Origin: Lutimaribacter pacificus
GTDB lineage: Bacteria; Pseudomonadota; Alphaproteobacteria; Rhodobacterales; Rhodobacteraceae
Direction: 5' to 3'
DNA length: 64,000 nt
Assembly: GCF_900142185.1 (NCBI RefSeq)
Contig: NZ_FQZZ01000008.1
Coordinates: 1 to 64,000 of the forward strand
The notes below the pieces were generated by a model, which worked only from the letters and a program-made list of their open reading frames with translations, did not search any database and was not told the origin of the DNA. Within the stretch, counting starts at the first letter, position 1; every line of letters starts with the position of its first letter. Both the position numbers and the translations under genes were made by a program. This document shows, piece by piece, positions 41,969 through 51,476 of this stretch.

Positions 41969-43093
41969 CTAGAACCGGATCAATGTCTTGCCATCGGTTT
42001 TGCGCTGGAAATACTCCCTTGCGATATCGAGACGCAGCACATCGGTCAGGCCGATCGTCCGCGCGAACTTGCCCTTGAACGTGGTGCCAAGCCCATCCGA
42101 GACCCGGACGATCAGCCTTTTCCTGTCTTCCGGGCTCAACTCCTTGAAGAAGGGGCGAAACAACCAGCCGCTGCATGTCCAGGCCAGTCCGGCCGAGCGG
42201 GGAATCTCGATCGGCGCAGGGTCCAGCGCGCCGTAGATGTAATAGTGCCGCCGTTCCTGGCTTCCGTAGGGGCCGAACCCCTTGGAATGCTTCCTTGCGC
42301 TGGCCTCCATGCAGGTCAGGATGTCACCGGCCTGTTTGCCGCCTATGGCATCGAAACAGATCATGGCGCCCGTGGCGTCGATCGCCTCGACAAGCTTTTC
42401 CCGATACGCCTCTTCAGAGCTGTCGATCACGTGTTCCGCGCCCAGATCCCGCATCTGCTGCGCCGTCGCGGCGCTGCGCACGATACAGACAAGCCCCAGC
42501 CCCTCCTCTTTGCAGAGACGCAACAGCATCCGCCCCACATTCGAGGCCGCGGCGGTATTAATGAGCGCCTTGTAGCCATGGCGGCGTGCAGTCTCGATGA
42601 TGCCGAGGGCGGTCAGGGGGTTGATGAAGGCCGTCGCCGCATCGGCCGGATCAAGATCCTCGGGCACGACGAGGCAGTCCTCTGCGCGGAAAACCTGGTA
42701 GTCGCAGTAGGTGCTGTTGTTCCAGACGGCCACGCGCGTGTTCATCAGCGCCTCGGCACCCTCGCCGGCGGCGACAACGGTTCCCACCCCTTCGGAGCCG
42801 CCCGGAACCGCCTGGCCCAGGCGGTTTTTCTGCAACTCCGCCGTGCCCGGGCGCAGCGGTGCGCTCAGGCCGGGCGCGTCCCCGGTTCCCGTCTGGACCG
42901 CCCTTTCAATGTCGATCGGGCCGAAAAAGCTGTTCATGTTGCTCGAATGCAGCGGCGCCGCCTCCATCCGAACGGTGACCTGCATCGGCGCCGGCGGCGG
43001 CAGGTCGATGGTTTCCAGCCCGGCGTGAATGGTTCCGTCCTCCGACAGCCGGCTGACCAGGCGCATGGATCGTAGCGGTGGCGACACGCTCAT
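41969..43093 (-). CDS. Medium-chain (zinc-independent) MDR oxidoreductase
   Basis: This 374-residue quinone-reductase-like MDR protein has PGGSEGVGTVVAAGEGAEAL, the NADPH-binding region INTAAASNVGRML and FDAIGGKQAGD. The Cys ligands of structural and catalytic zinc are absent. Such proteins reduce enones or enoyl-CoAs, or oxidise alcohols. A GGAAAGGAG precedes the ATG, which overlaps the previous acyl-CoA dehydrogenase gene. A 151-bp gap separates it from the MaoC gene. It may reduce a branch-point enoyl-CoA in the pathway. Confidence 0.83.
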   Translation of the reverse strand: MSVSPPLRSMRLVSRLSEDGTIHAGLETIDLPPPAPMQVTVRMEAAPLHSSNMNSFFGPIDIERAVQTGTGDAPGLSAPLRPGTAELQKNRLGQAVPGGSEGVGTVVAAGEGAEALMNTRVAVWNNSTYCDYQVFRAEDCLVVPEDLDPADAATAFINPLTALGIIETARRHGYKALINTAAASNVGRMLLRLCKEEGLGLVCIVRSAATAQQMRDLGAEHVIDSSEEAYREKLVEAIDATGAMICFDAIGGKQAGDILTCMEASARKHSKGFGPYGSQERRHYYIYGALDPAPIEIPRSAGLAWTCSGWLFRPFFKELSPEDRKRLIVRVSDGLGTTFKGKFARTIGLTDVLRLDIAREYFQRKTDGKTLIRF

Positions 43094-44349
43094 ACCGTCT
43101 CTCCTTTCCGTGGTGATTTGCCCGCCCCCCGCGCGATTTCGCGGAATGGCACGTCCTTGTCGGCGCGCGTGTCTGCGGGAAGTCCCAGGACACGCTCGGC
43201 GATGATGTTGCGCAGGATCTCGGATGTCCCGCCGGCGATCCGGGCACCGGGCGCCGCGAGCAAGGCAAGCTGAAACGGGTTGTTGGCCTGAGGATTGTCC
43301 CGGTCGAGCAGGAGGCCGCCCGCTCCCATCATTTCAACGGCATAGCGGGACATCTGCTGGAGTTTCTCCGCATTCACGATCCGGGCAACAGACAGCTCCG
43401 GCCCCGGCATCTCGCCACGGCTCAGCTTCGTAAGGCCGCGGTTGCGGAACGCCTCCACCCCCTTGCTTGCGACATACCAGTCCGCAAACCTGAAGCGCAC
43501 CGCCTGCTCGGCCATGGGAGGAGCTTTCCCGCCATCGGATTGCGTCAGGAACGCATGTATGTCCTCGATGTCGGGCCGCGCCTCTTCGCCGACGGCCAGC
43601 CGCTCGTTCATGAGCGTCGTCACGGCCACACGCCAGCCGTCCGACACCTCGCCAAGCCGCTGAGCGTCGGGAACACGCACGCCCGAAAGGAAAACCTCGT
43701 TGAAATGGGACGCGCCCGACATCTGGTGAATGGGTCGCACCTCTACACCCGGGGCCTTCATGTCGATGAAGAACATCGTCAGGCCCTTGTGCTTGGGCGC
43801 ACCGAAATCCGTCCGGGCAAGCACGATCCCGAAATCCGAGAACTGCGCGCCCGAGGTCCAGGTTTTCTGTCCGTCGAGAATCCAGTCGGCCCCGTCCCGC
43901 ACCGCGCGCGTGGTCAGGCCGGCAAGGTCCGAGCCGGCATTCGGCTCCGAGAACATCTGGCACCAGATCTCGTCACCCCAGAGGGCCGGTTTCGTGTAAC
44001 GCTCGAGATGCGCGTCGTCCGCATAGGCCAGCAATGTCGGGATACACATCCCCAGGCCGATATCGAACACACCCTTCGGCACGGCATATCTGGCTTCTTC
44101 CTGCTGGTAGATGACCTCGTGGATCGACGACAGCCCCTGCCCGCCCCATTGTTTCGGCCACCGGATTCCGGCGAACCCGGCCGCAGCCTTTTTCCTTTGC
44201 CACGCCCTTGCGAGACCAAGCTTGGCCTCGTCCACCTCATAGTATCGCGCGGGCTCGGCGGACTCGTCACGCCGGGTCGCATTCGCATCGAGAAACGCGC
44301 GCACGCTTTTTCTGAAACGTGCTTCTTCCGGGCTGTCTTCGAGATCCAT
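43090..44349 (-). CDS. Acyl-CoA dehydrogenase (FadE type 1)
   Basis: This 419-residue FAD enzyme has QMFSEPNAGSDLAGL, WILDGQKTWTSGAQFSDFGIVLARTD and the closing IAGGTSEILRNIIAERVLGLP. It introduces the alpha,beta double bond into an acyl-CoA. The start at 44349 has GAGGGG. It lies next to a second acyl-CoA dehydrogenase gene (10-bp gap). Such pairs in steroid and isoprenoid loci often form alpha2beta2 heterotetramers. It ends 4 bp into the MDR gene. Confidence 0.9.
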   Translation of the reverse strand: MDLEDSPEEARFRKSVRAFLDANATRRDESAEPARYYEVDEAKLGLARAWQRKKAAAGFAGIRWPKQWGGQGLSSIHEVIYQQEEARYAVPKGVFDIGLGMCIPTLLAYADDAHLERYTKPALWGDEIWCQMFSEPNAGSDLAGLTTRAVRDGADWILDGQKTWTSGAQFSDFGIVLARTDFGAPKHKGLTMFFIDMKAPGVEVRPIHQMSGASHFNEVFLSGVRVPDAQRLGEVSDGWRVAVTTLMNERLAVGEEARPDIEDIHAFLTQSDGGKAPPMAEQAVRFRFADWYVASKGVEAFRNRGLTKLSRGEMPGPELSVARIVNAEKLQQMSRYAVEMMGAGGLLLDRDNPQANNPFQLALLAAPGARIAGGTSEILRNIIAERVLGLPADTRADKDVPFREIARGAGKSPRKGETV

Positions 44350-44359
44350 CGCATTCCCC

Positions 44360-45472
44360 TCAGGCCAAATGGCGCTGTTCCAGCCCCGAAACGAGGCGTT
44401 CCTTCCAATAGCTTTCCGTGCCCAGGCCAAGCGCCAGGGCGTTCGCGCGGCGATAAAAGAGATTCGTATCGGCCTCCCATGTGAAACCGATGCCGCCATG
44501 CGTCTGGATGCTTTCGCTCGACGCCATGATGAATGCCTGTATCGCCGAAACGCGCGCCGTCGCGGCCGCCACTGCCAGGTCGCCCTGCTCCGAAAGAAGG
44601 CCGAGGGCGCCCATCATCGCGTTCGAGCGCGCAAGCTCGACGGCAACGTAGACATTCGCAAGCTTGTGCTTGATCGCCTGGTTGGCCCCGATAGGCCGAC
44701 CGAAGGCATGGCGTGTTTTCGCATACTCCACCGCAAGATCGAGGCAAGCCTGCGCTCCGCCGACCTCTTCGAACGCCAGGATCACCGCCGCCCGGTCGAG
44801 CGCGGCCACCAGTTCGGCCCACGCGCCGCTGCCGCCGGAGCCGAGCCGTTCGCCCGGTGTCCCGTCGAAATGCAATTCGGCCTGCGCACGCGAGTCATCT
44901 ATCGTTGGCTGCCGCGTGCGCGTGACGGTTTCGTCGAAGAAGGCAAGAACCGGTACGATACTGCCATCCGGGTCGCGGGCGACCACCACCGCGAAATCCG
45001 CCTGTGCACCATCGGGAACAGGGCATTTGCGCCCGGTCAGCCGGCCATTCTCATAGCGCAGCGTGATTGCATCGGCCGAAATCCGGCCCGGCGCCTCGTG
45101 AAGTGCCAGCGTTCCGATCATCTCGCCGGACGCTATCTTCGGCAACCAGTACGACTTCTGTTCCTGCGTCCCGGAGCGCAGGATGATCTCGCCGGCGAGA
45201 ATGTTCGAAGCGAACGGGACCGGCGCAAGCGATCGCCCGATTTCTTCCGCGATCACGCACAGCGCCTCGTAGCCGGCCCCGTTGCCGCCGTATTCCTCGG
45301 GGATGAACGAACCGATCCATCCGAACGCGACCATTTCCCGCCACAGTTCCACGTCGGGTTCGGCCTCGCCCGAAAGCGCCGCGCGGGCGCGTTCGCGGCA
45401 ATCCCTCTTTTCGAGGAACCTGCGGGCCTGATCGCCGATCGCCCGGGCTTCTTCGGAGAATTCAAGATTCAT
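44360..45472 (-). CDS. Acyl-CoA dehydrogenase (second subunit type)
   Basis: This 370-residue acyl-CoA dehydrogenase is more divergent. The N-terminal segment NLEFSEEARAIGDQARRFLEKRD is followed by EEYGGNGAGYEALCVIAEEIGRSLAPVP. The C-terminal HAFGRPIGANQAIKHKLANVYVAVELARS and QTHGGIGFTWEAD match the family. The classical catalytic glutamate position is hard to fix by eye. As a shorter partner of the 43090 enzyme it may form a hetero-oligomeric dehydrogenase as in bile-acid and steroid pathways. The start at 45472 overlaps the ligase stop. Confidence 0.88.
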   Translation of the reverse strand: MNLEFSEEARAIGDQARRFLEKRDCRERARAALSGEAEPDVELWREMVAFGWIGSFIPEEYGGNGAGYEALCVIAEEIGRSLAPVPFASNILAGEIILRSGTQEQKSYWLPKIASGEMIGTLALHEAPGRISADAITLRYENGRLTGRKCPVPDGAQADFAVVVARDPDGSIVPVLAFFDETVTRTRQPTIDDSRAQAELHFDGTPGERLGSGGSGAWAELVAALDRAAVILAFEEVGGAQACLDLAVEYAKTRHAFGRPIGANQAIKHKLANVYVAVELARSNAMMGALGLLSEQGDLAVAAATARVSAIQAFIMASSESIQTHGGIGFTWEADTNLFYRRANALALGLGTESYWKERLVSGLEQRHLA

Positions 45473-47064
45473 GCCGCACCACCCTTTTCGCCGATCGCAT
45501 CTGCGGGCGTCCGTTTCCGGCCCTTCCAATAGGGATCGAGCAGGGTTTTCTTGTAGAGCTTGCCGTTTTCACCGCGCGGCATCACGTCGATGAAATCCAC
45601 CGAGCGCGGGCATTTGACATGATTCAGCGTCGCCCGGCAGAACTCGATAATCTCGCTTGAAAGCGCGTCGCTGCCGGTCTGGCCGTCCTTCAGCTGAACA
45701 ACCGCCTTCACCTCCTCGCCATAGTCGGCATTGGGAATGCCGAACACCGCCGCGTCGGCGACTTTCGGGTGTTTGAGAAGGTGTTCTTCGATCTCCTGGG
45801 GGTAGATGTTCACGCCGCCGGAAATGATCATGAAGGCCTTGCGGTCGGTCAGGAAAAGATAGCCGTCTTCGTCCACGTAACCCACGTCGCCAATGGTGCA
45901 CCATCCTTTCGGATGCTTCGCCCCTTCGGTCTTTGCCGGGTCGTTATGATACGCGAACGAGCCACCCCCCTCGAAATAGATCGTGCCGGCCTGCCCCACG
46001 GGAAGCTCTTCCCCGTCGTCGCCACAGATGTGCAGGCGCCCCATCTTGGCCTGCCCGACGGAACCGGGCTTTTCCAGCCATTCCGCGCTCGTGATGGCGC
46101 AATGGCCGATACCTTCCGAGGCGCCGTAATACTCGATGAGTATCGGCCCCCACCATTCGATCATTGCGCGCTTCACGTCATGGGGGCACGGTGCGGCCGC
46201 ATGGATCGCGCATTTCATGGTGGAGTGATCGTATTTCGCCCGGATTTCCCCGGGCAGTTTCAGCAGCCGGTTGAAATGGGTCGGCACCCACTGGCTGTGC
46301 GTCACGCCATATTTCTCGATATTCGCAAGGCACGCCTCGGGATCGAACTTGCGCATCAGGATCACGGTGCCGCCAAGGCGGTTGATCCGGTTCGCAAAAC
46401 GGAGCGGCGCGGCATGGTAAAGCGGCGCGGGATGCAGATAGATCGTATCCGCATCGAAATGCCATTCCCTCGCAAAATAGCGCAGCATCGCGCCGCCCTC
46501 GCCGAAAGGGCCGGCGGGCATCGGCTTGCGGATGCCTTTCGGGCGCCCCGTCGTACCCGAGGAGTAGAGCATTTCGATTCCTTCGACCTCGTCGTCGATG
46601 GGCGTTTCGGGCAGCCCCTCGAGCGCCGCGTCGAAGCTGGTGAAGCCATCCATCGGGATATCAGCCATCAACCGCGCGGCAGGCGGGATGGCCGAAAGAT
46701 CGCACCGGGCCGCCATTTCGGCGTTCTGCCCCGAAGACAGGAACAGATCGGCGCCGCAATCCCGGATGATATAGTCGATTTCCTCGGGGCGGGCGTGCGT
46801 CGAAACCGGCGTCACGCGCAAGCCTGCGCGGATCATGCCCCAGAACCAGACCAGGAACTCGGGACGGTTTTCCACCATCAGAACCGTCTGGTCGCCCGGC
46901 TTCAGCCCAAGTTTCCGCATGAGGTGCGCAACCCGGTTCGAGCCACGCTCATATTCTGCAAACGTGGTAATGGCCCCGGTTTCGGCGTCAATGATCGCGG
47001 GATGGTTCGGTTTCAGCCCCGCCCAGTAACCCACGTGCAGACTGTTCGGCAAATTCCGATCCAT
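45469..47064 (-). CDS. Acyl-CoA ligase (AMP-forming)
   Basis: This 531-residue ANL ligase has YSSGTTGRPKGIRKPMP (near 175-191), YYGASEGIG, TIGDVGYVDEDGYLFLTDRK, ISGGVNIYPQEIE and a C-terminal GENGKLYKK whose lysine is catalytic. GPF-type pocket residues cannot be assigned. GGAGGAGG lies 9 bp from the ATG at 47064. It is the first gene of the operon and would activate the imported acid with CoA for the following dehydrogenases. The divergent TetR gene is 277 bp away. Confidence 0.9.
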   Translation of the reverse strand: MDRNLPNSLHVGYWAGLKPNHPAIIDAETGAITTFAEYERGSNRVAHLMRKLGLKPGDQTVLMVENRPEFLVWFWGMIRAGLRVTPVSTHARPEEIDYIIRDCGADLFLSSGQNAEMAARCDLSAIPPAARLMADIPMDGFTSFDAALEGLPETPIDDEVEGIEMLYSSGTTGRPKGIRKPMPAGPFGEGGAMLRYFAREWHFDADTIYLHPAPLYHAAPLRFANRINRLGGTVILMRKFDPEACLANIEKYGVTHSQWVPTHFNRLLKLPGEIRAKYDHSTMKCAIHAAAPCPHDVKRAMIEWWGPILIEYYGASEGIGHCAITSAEWLEKPGSVGQAKMGRLHICGDDGEELPVGQAGTIYFEGGGSFAYHNDPAKTEGAKHPKGWCTIGDVGYVDEDGYLFLTDRKAFMIISGGVNIYPQEIEEHLLKHPKVADAAVFGIPNADYGEEVKAVVQLKDGQTGSDALSSEIIEFCRATLNHVKCPRSVDFIDVMPRGENGKLYKKTLLDPYWKGRKRTPADAIGEKGGAA

Positions 47065-47125
47065 CGACGCCCCCTCCTCCTCGGGCAGGCTCTGTCTAGA
47101 CGAATCCATTTACCGATGCAATACA

Positions 47126-47145
47126 CTTGCTTGTCGTATCGCAAG
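47126..47145. promoter_or_regulatory. TetR-type operator CTTGC-N10-GCAAG (site 1)
   Basis: The sequence CTTGCTTGTCGTATCGCAAG is an inverted repeat of 5-bp arms and a 10-bp spacer, between the ligase operon (start 47064) and the tetR gene (start 47342). The same outer motif with identical spacing, including the ATT that follows, occurs at 51330-51349. Two sites with identical arm spacing in two promoters of one catabolic locus point to the same regulator. Confidence 0.58.
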
Positions 47146-47341
47146 ATTATTGAATGCCGATATCCAGGCCACCGGACACCCGGCCGACAACGCTTTGGAA
47201 AGCGGTATTCCGGCATTGTGTCACACGGCACCACCACCAACGGGTGTTCACACCCAGAATGTTACACAGTAAGTTGATTGCAATACCGAAAAGCGGGCCG
47301 TAAGCCCGCTGCGATGGCGCCACCAGACGAGAAAGCGCGGG

Positions 47342-47953
47342 ATGGAGACAACCAGGAAGAAACGCAGGACACAGGTCGAACGCCGCGAAGAGGCGGAGTC
47401 GCTTCTTATCGCGGCCGCGACCAAGCTGATTTCGATCAAGGGCTTCAGCGGGTTTTCACTGGCCGAGGTCGGCGATCTTGCCGGCTACAGCCGGGGCCTG
47501 GCAGGGCATCATTTCGGAACCAAGGAAAACCTGCAAATACGGGTTGCCGAATACATCTTCGGTGAAACGTTCAATGAAATGGCCGCCCTGGTCGGACACA
47601 AGCCGCGCGGCATCCCCTTTATCGAGGCATTGCTGGAATACTGCGTCAAGGCCGCCGAAACGGAGCGGGCCAAGGCCCTGACGATGCTTCTTTCCGAGGC
47701 GCAAATGAACGAGAAGCTCTATGCCATCATCATGCGCTTCCATCAACGCGCGCTGAGAAATCTGGAATACGAGATCCAGCAGGGCAAGGTGGAGGGAAAC
47801 ATCCGCGAGGACGCGAACTCGAAAATGCAGGCCGCGATCATCTATGCCTTCCTGCGCGGTCAGCTCAATTTCATCGTTTTCCAGCCCGATTTCGAATACG
47901 AGGAAATGTCCCGGGAATTCCTGCGCAACCTTCGCACGGCCATCGGCACCTAG
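47342..47953 (+). CDS. TetR-family transcriptional regulator
   Basis: This 203-residue regulator has an N-terminal TetR helix-turn-helix (about 18-65: SLLIAAATKLISIKGFSGFSLAEVGDLAGYSRGLAGHHFGTKENL) and an all-helical C-terminal ligand domain. It is divergent from the acyl-CoA ligase operon and likely represses it in the absence of an acyl-CoA inducer, as FadR/KstR-type TetR proteins do. CTTGC-N10-GCAAG sites next to both this gene and the TRAP/racemase genes are the proposed operators. No strong ribosome-binding site precedes the ATG. Confidence 0.9.
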   Translation: METTRKKRRTQVERREEAESLLIAAATKLISIKGFSGFSLAEVGDLAGYSRGLAGHHFGTKENLQIRVAEYIFGETFNEMAALVGHKPRGIPFIEALLEYCVKAAETERAKALTMLLSEAQMNEKLYAIIMRFHQRALRNLEYEIQQGKVEGNIREDANSKMQAAIIYAFLRGQLNFIVFQPDFEYEEMSREFLRNLRTAIGT

Positions 47954-47978
47954 ATTCGCGCCTCGGTCAAAACCGCTG

Positions 47979-48021
47979 GCCGTTCGGCCGGGACCGCATG
48001 TGGCGATCCCCGCCGAACGGC
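47979..48021. terminator. Inverted repeat between tetR and TRAP stop codons
   Basis: GCCGTTCGGC (47979-47988) and GCCGAACGGC (48012-48021) form a 10-bp stem with a 23-nt loop in the 76-bp gap between convergent genes. A long loop and no T-run make this a weak terminator candidate. Confidence 0.35.
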
Positions 48022-48029
48022 GCCATGGT

Positions 48030-49340
48030 TCAATGCGTCATGAGTTGCGGAAGCCAGAGCGAGACAGCCGGATAGGCGATCAGGATCGAAATGATCACGA
48101 TCTCGCAGGCAAGGAACCACACCACGCCGCGAAATACCGCGGTCAGCGGCACGCTGTCACCGGCAACCGTCTTGACCACGTAGACGTTGATGCCGACGGG
48201 CGGCGTCAGAACCCCGACCTCGACCATCTTCACGACGATGACCCCGATCCAGATCAGGTCCATGTCCAACGCCTCAAACGTCGGGAGGAAGATCGGAAGC
48301 GTCAGAAGCATGACCCCGATCGGATCGAGAAACATCCCCAGCACCAGAAAGACAAGTGCCATGGCGATCACCAGCTGGACCTTGCTCAGCTCAAGGCTGG
48401 CCACGGTTTCGGAAACCACCTCGGGCACACCGGCCATGGCAAGGAAACGGGTCAGCAGCAGCGCGCCGATCGCTATGAAAAACAGCGATGCGGTGGTGTT
48501 CATCGTGTCGTCGAGACTGTGCCTGAGGCTTTTCCATGTCAGGTTGCCCTGGCTCGCGCCGATGATGAAGGCAAAGGCAGCCGCAACCGCACCGGCCTCG
48601 GTCGGGGTCGCAATCCCGGAATAGATGGAGCCGATGACCGCAAGGATGAGAACAGGCATTGGCCAGACCGAGGCCAGCGCCTCGAATTTCTCTTTCCAGG
48701 TCACGGTCTGCGCGACCTTGGGCGCCAGTTCCGGCGAGCGGATGCAGCGGCCGATGATCATGGCACTGTAGATGCCCGCCGTAAGCAGGCCCGGGATCAG
48801 GCCCGCCATCAGAAGCAGGCTGACAGACTGGCCCGTGTACCAGCCATAGATCACGAAAGCGATCGACGGCGGGATAAGCGCACCAAGGGTGCCCGACGCG
48901 GCGACGGTGCCCGTTGCAAGCCCCTTGTCATAGCCGAACCGCAGCATTTCAGGGATTGCAAGGCGTCCGACCGCGGCAGAGGTGGCAACGGACGAGCCCG
49001 AGGCCGCGGCGAACCCGGCGGCGGTGATGTTCGTCGTAACCGCAAGCCCGCCGGGGATCGAGTTCATCCAGAGCCGGGTTGCCCTGAAAAGGTTTGCGGT
49101 CAGCCCCATCTGGAAGGCAGCCGCCCCCATGAGCAGGAACATCGGAACCGCCGACAATTCCCAGGACGAGGCGAAACTGAACGGCAACGTGCCGACCGTA
49201 CTCAGGGCCGCCCCCCAGCCGCGCACCAGCATGATGCCGATAAAGGACACGATGCCCAGCGCGAAAGCGATCTGCACCCGGAGTGCGAGAAGAACGAGTA
49301 TGCTGGCAATTCCAAGCCCGCCGATTGCGAGATCACTCAT
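48030..49340 (-). CDS. TRAP transporter large permease (DctM-type)
   Basis: This 436-residue membrane protein has about twelve helices and the family regions GSSVATSAAVGRLAIPEM, ATGTVAASGTLGALIPPSIAF and VLTPPVGINVYVVKTVAG. It overlaps the small permease by 8 bp. It is the third TRAP system of the window and the second intact one, and it lies between the acyl-CoA operon and the racemase. Regulation by the TetR protein is likely through the site at 51330. Confidence 0.93.
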   Translation of the reverse strand: MSDLAIGGLGIASILVLLALRVQIAFALGIVSFIGIMLVRGWGAALSTVGTLPFSFASSWELSAVPMFLLMGAAAFQMGLTANLFRATRLWMNSIPGGLAVTTNITAAGFAAASGSSVATSAAVGRLAIPEMLRFGYDKGLATGTVAASGTLGALIPPSIAFVIYGWYTGQSVSLLLMAGLIPGLLTAGIYSAMIIGRCIRSPELAPKVAQTVTWKEKFEALASVWPMPVLILAVIGSIYSGIATPTEAGAVAAAFAFIIGASQGNLTWKSLRHSLDDTMNTTASLFFIAIGALLLTRFLAMAGVPEVVSETVASLELSKVQLVIAMALVFLVLGMFLDPIGVMLLTLPIFLPTFEALDMDLIWIGVIVVKMVEVGVLTPPVGINVYVVKTVAGDSVPLTAVFRGVVWFLACEIVIISILIAYPAVSLWLPQLMTH

Positions 49341-49911
49341 CTTTTTCTTGCTCCGTGGTTTCGTCGGCCGCCGTGTTCCCGGCCGTGGCGGGTGCGTCGA
49401 AACCCTGTACGTTGAAGAGGATGCAGATGTGCTGGATCGCCTGAAGAATCAGCCAGAGAAGCATCAGTGAAACCCCGACCGGGACGAACCAGCGCGCCGG
49501 CCAGACGGGAAATGCAATTGAGCTGAGCTCCCAGTATTCGCCGCGGCTGGTCATTTTGATTGCCTGCTCCACCCCCTGATCAATCAGGACGGCGGAATAG
49601 GCGATACCGATAACGCAACCGATCAGCTTGATCGCCGACAGCGGACGCCCCGAAAGGTTCTGGGTGAACAGCTCCACCTCCAGATGCGATTCCGTCCGGG
49701 TCACGTTGCCAAGCGGCAGAAAGCAGATCGCCGGCATGAAGTAGGCAGCAACGAGTTCGAGCGTCATCGGAACGGGTGCCGCCAGCAAGTACTTGAGCAC
49801 CACGTCGAGCGAAACCAGCACCATCATGCCGCCGATCAGGATGGCCGCCACGCCTGCCGGCAGCTTGGCCAGCCAGGTTGCGAAAGTCATAGCTTTGTTC
49901 AGGGTCTTCAT
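49333..49911 (-). CDS. TRAP transporter small permease (DctQ-type)
   Basis: This 192-residue membrane protein has four helices, and the RTESHLEVELFTQNLSG loop after the second helix is the DctQ motif. The start at 49911 (KTLNKAMTF) has a weak upstream ribosome-binding site; an ATG seven codons later is an alternative. The C-terminal tail is acidic (TAADETTEQEKDE). It works with the binding protein at 50042 and the large permease at 48030. Confidence 0.88.
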   Translation of the reverse strand: MKTLNKAMTFATWLAKLPAGVAAILIGGMMVLVSLDVVLKYLLAAPVPMTLELVAAYFMPAICFLPLGNVTRTESHLEVELFTQNLSGRPLSAIKLIGCVIGIAYSAVLIDQGVEQAIKMTSRGEYWELSSIAFPVWPARWFVPVGVSLMLLWLILQAIQHICILFNVQGFDAPATAGNTAADETTEQEKDE

Positions 49912-50041
49912 GCTGCGCCCGAACGGTTCTTTTCTGTGAGGTCAGCCAAGTGCATTCCCGCAAGTCCTCTTTCCGAAACCCATGTGAAAAGTTGCCCCGT
50001 CGTTTACGCAGCGGGGCAACTTGTTGAAATCGAGTTACGAT

Positions 50042-51160
50042 TCAATAGTCCAGCTTGGAGTAGATCTCGCGCTGCAGGGCGTCTTCGTAGGCCGCCCGGT
50101 CAAGGCCGATCTCGGCCATGATGCCCCGCCATTTCTCGACGGACGCCTGGAAGTCCTCCACGATGCGGCTGGCAACCCCGGCATCGACACCGCGCCGCTC
50201 GGCGGCAGCGATCGCGTCGGACCATGCCCCACTCCGGTAGGTTTCGACGGCACTCACGAACGCGTCGTCCGCTTCGAAGATCTGCATACCGCGCGCGACG
50301 GTGTTCTCGATGGCCGTGTCGGCCTCTTCGATGACGACAAAGTTGGAATCCGCGATCAGTTTCGGGATTTCCGCCACTATCGCGTCACGCTCCTCCTGCG
50401 GCAGATCGTGCCAGGTGTCGAGATTGAAGATCAGGCGCCCCGCGCTGACATAGGCAAAGATCGGTTCGTCGATCATCGAGCGCACGAACTCGCCAAGGTT
50501 CGCCTCTTCCAGCCAGCTTGCGGCCCCCGTGGTGCAATCGGCCTGGCCGCGCTGCATCGCCTCGTACATCTCGGTGGAGCTGATCGAGACCGGCACCGCC
50601 TCCAGATCCCGGATCAGGATGCCCGGAGCCCCCGATGCCCGAACCTTCCTGCCGCGCAGATCGGCCGCCGTCGCCACTTCCGGCTTGCACATTACGTAAT
50701 AGGGGGTCGTGGCCACCATCGCCAGCAGCACCGAGTTGTTGTCGGTATAGTCCTGCACGCATTCCGGGCACTTCAGCAGCTGAACTTCGGAGGCTGCGGC
50801 CGAAAAGGCCAGCATGTCTTCAACCGACGCCACGGTCCGGCCGAAATCGCCGAACATCGCCGAGGTCGGGATCGAGCTTTGAACATAGGCATCGACGATG
50901 CCGCCGGCGTTCACCGTGTTGCTTCCGATCGCATCCAAAAGCTCTTTCGGGCCGCCCATGGCGCCACCGAAGAACCCTTCGAACGTGATGTCGCCATTGG
51001 TTGCGTCGGTGACACGATCGAAGAAGGGCAGCAGCCCGTCCTTGATGGCACCATAGTTGGGCGGCAGGTAGTGACCGTAAGAAATTTCCTTTGCTCCGGC
51101 CGAGCCTGTCACCATCGCAAGCGCCACGGTGGCGGCGGCAATCGTTGTGGTCTTGAACAT
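50042..51160 (-). CDS. TRAP transporter substrate-binding protein (DctP family)
   Basis: This 372-residue periplasmic protein has a signal peptide (MFKTTTIAAATVALAMVTGSAGA). The mature start KEISYGHYLPPNYGAIKDGLLPFF and the core GRKVRASGAPGILIRDLEAVPVSISSTEMYEAMQRGQADC belong to the DctP family. Two cysteines in KCPECVQ might form a disulfide. GGGAGGATT lies before the ATG. It is divergent from the racemase gene across a 316-bp region with a TetR-type site. The ligand is presumably the branched acid used by the acyl-CoA pathway. Confidence 0.92.
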   Translation of the reverse strand: MFKTTTIAAATVALAMVTGSAGAKEISYGHYLPPNYGAIKDGLLPFFDRVTDATNGDITFEGFFGGAMGGPKELLDAIGSNTVNAGGIVDAYVQSSIPTSAMFGDFGRTVASVEDMLAFSAAASEVQLLKCPECVQDYTDNNSVLLAMVATTPYYVMCKPEVATAADLRGRKVRASGAPGILIRDLEAVPVSISSTEMYEAMQRGQADCTTGAASWLEEANLGEFVRSMIDEPIFAYVSAGRLIFNLDTWHDLPQEERDAIVAEIPKLIADSNFVVIEEADTAIENTVARGMQIFEADDAFVSAVETYRSGAWSDAIAAAERRGVDAGVASRIVEDFQASVEKWRGIMAEIGLDRAAYEDALQREIYSKLDY

Positions 51161-51476
51161 CGTAATCCTCCCTTGAATACGCTACGGCTTTTCCGCGGTC
51201 GCGCCTTTTTCCAGCTCGGGTGCATCATGCGCCCCGCATCTGGCCTCCTGGTGCGGCCGGCTGGCCACACATTCATTTCTGCCGAATCGCAATGCGATTT
51301 TTCCGGCCTCCCAAGTCCTCTCATATCTGCTTGCTGACCAGCAAGCAAGATTTTTTGAGGCAGGCGCCCGATACCCCCTGCACCGGTATTGTCAAGTCGC
51401 TCCCTCCCGCCATAGAAGCAAATAAAACGGATATGACAGGCGCCGCCCAAAGGCGCGATGAAGGGGAGGTCGAATA
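51161..51476. other. Divergent promoter region of the TRAP operon and racemase gene
   Basis: 316 bp with no ORF of its own. It carries the operator-like inverted repeat at 51328-51352 and a run of T residues after it. Promoters of both divergent genes must lie here. Confidence 0.6.
51328..51352. promoter_or_regulatory. TetR-type operator / hairpin (site 2)
   Basis: TGCTTGCT-GACC-AGCAAGCA (51328-51347) is an 8-bp-arm inverted repeat. Within it CTTGC...GCAAG (51330-51349) has the same 10-bp spacer as site 1 and is followed by the same ATT. A T-run after it (from 51351) means a transcription terminator is a competing explanation. Confidence 0.55.
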
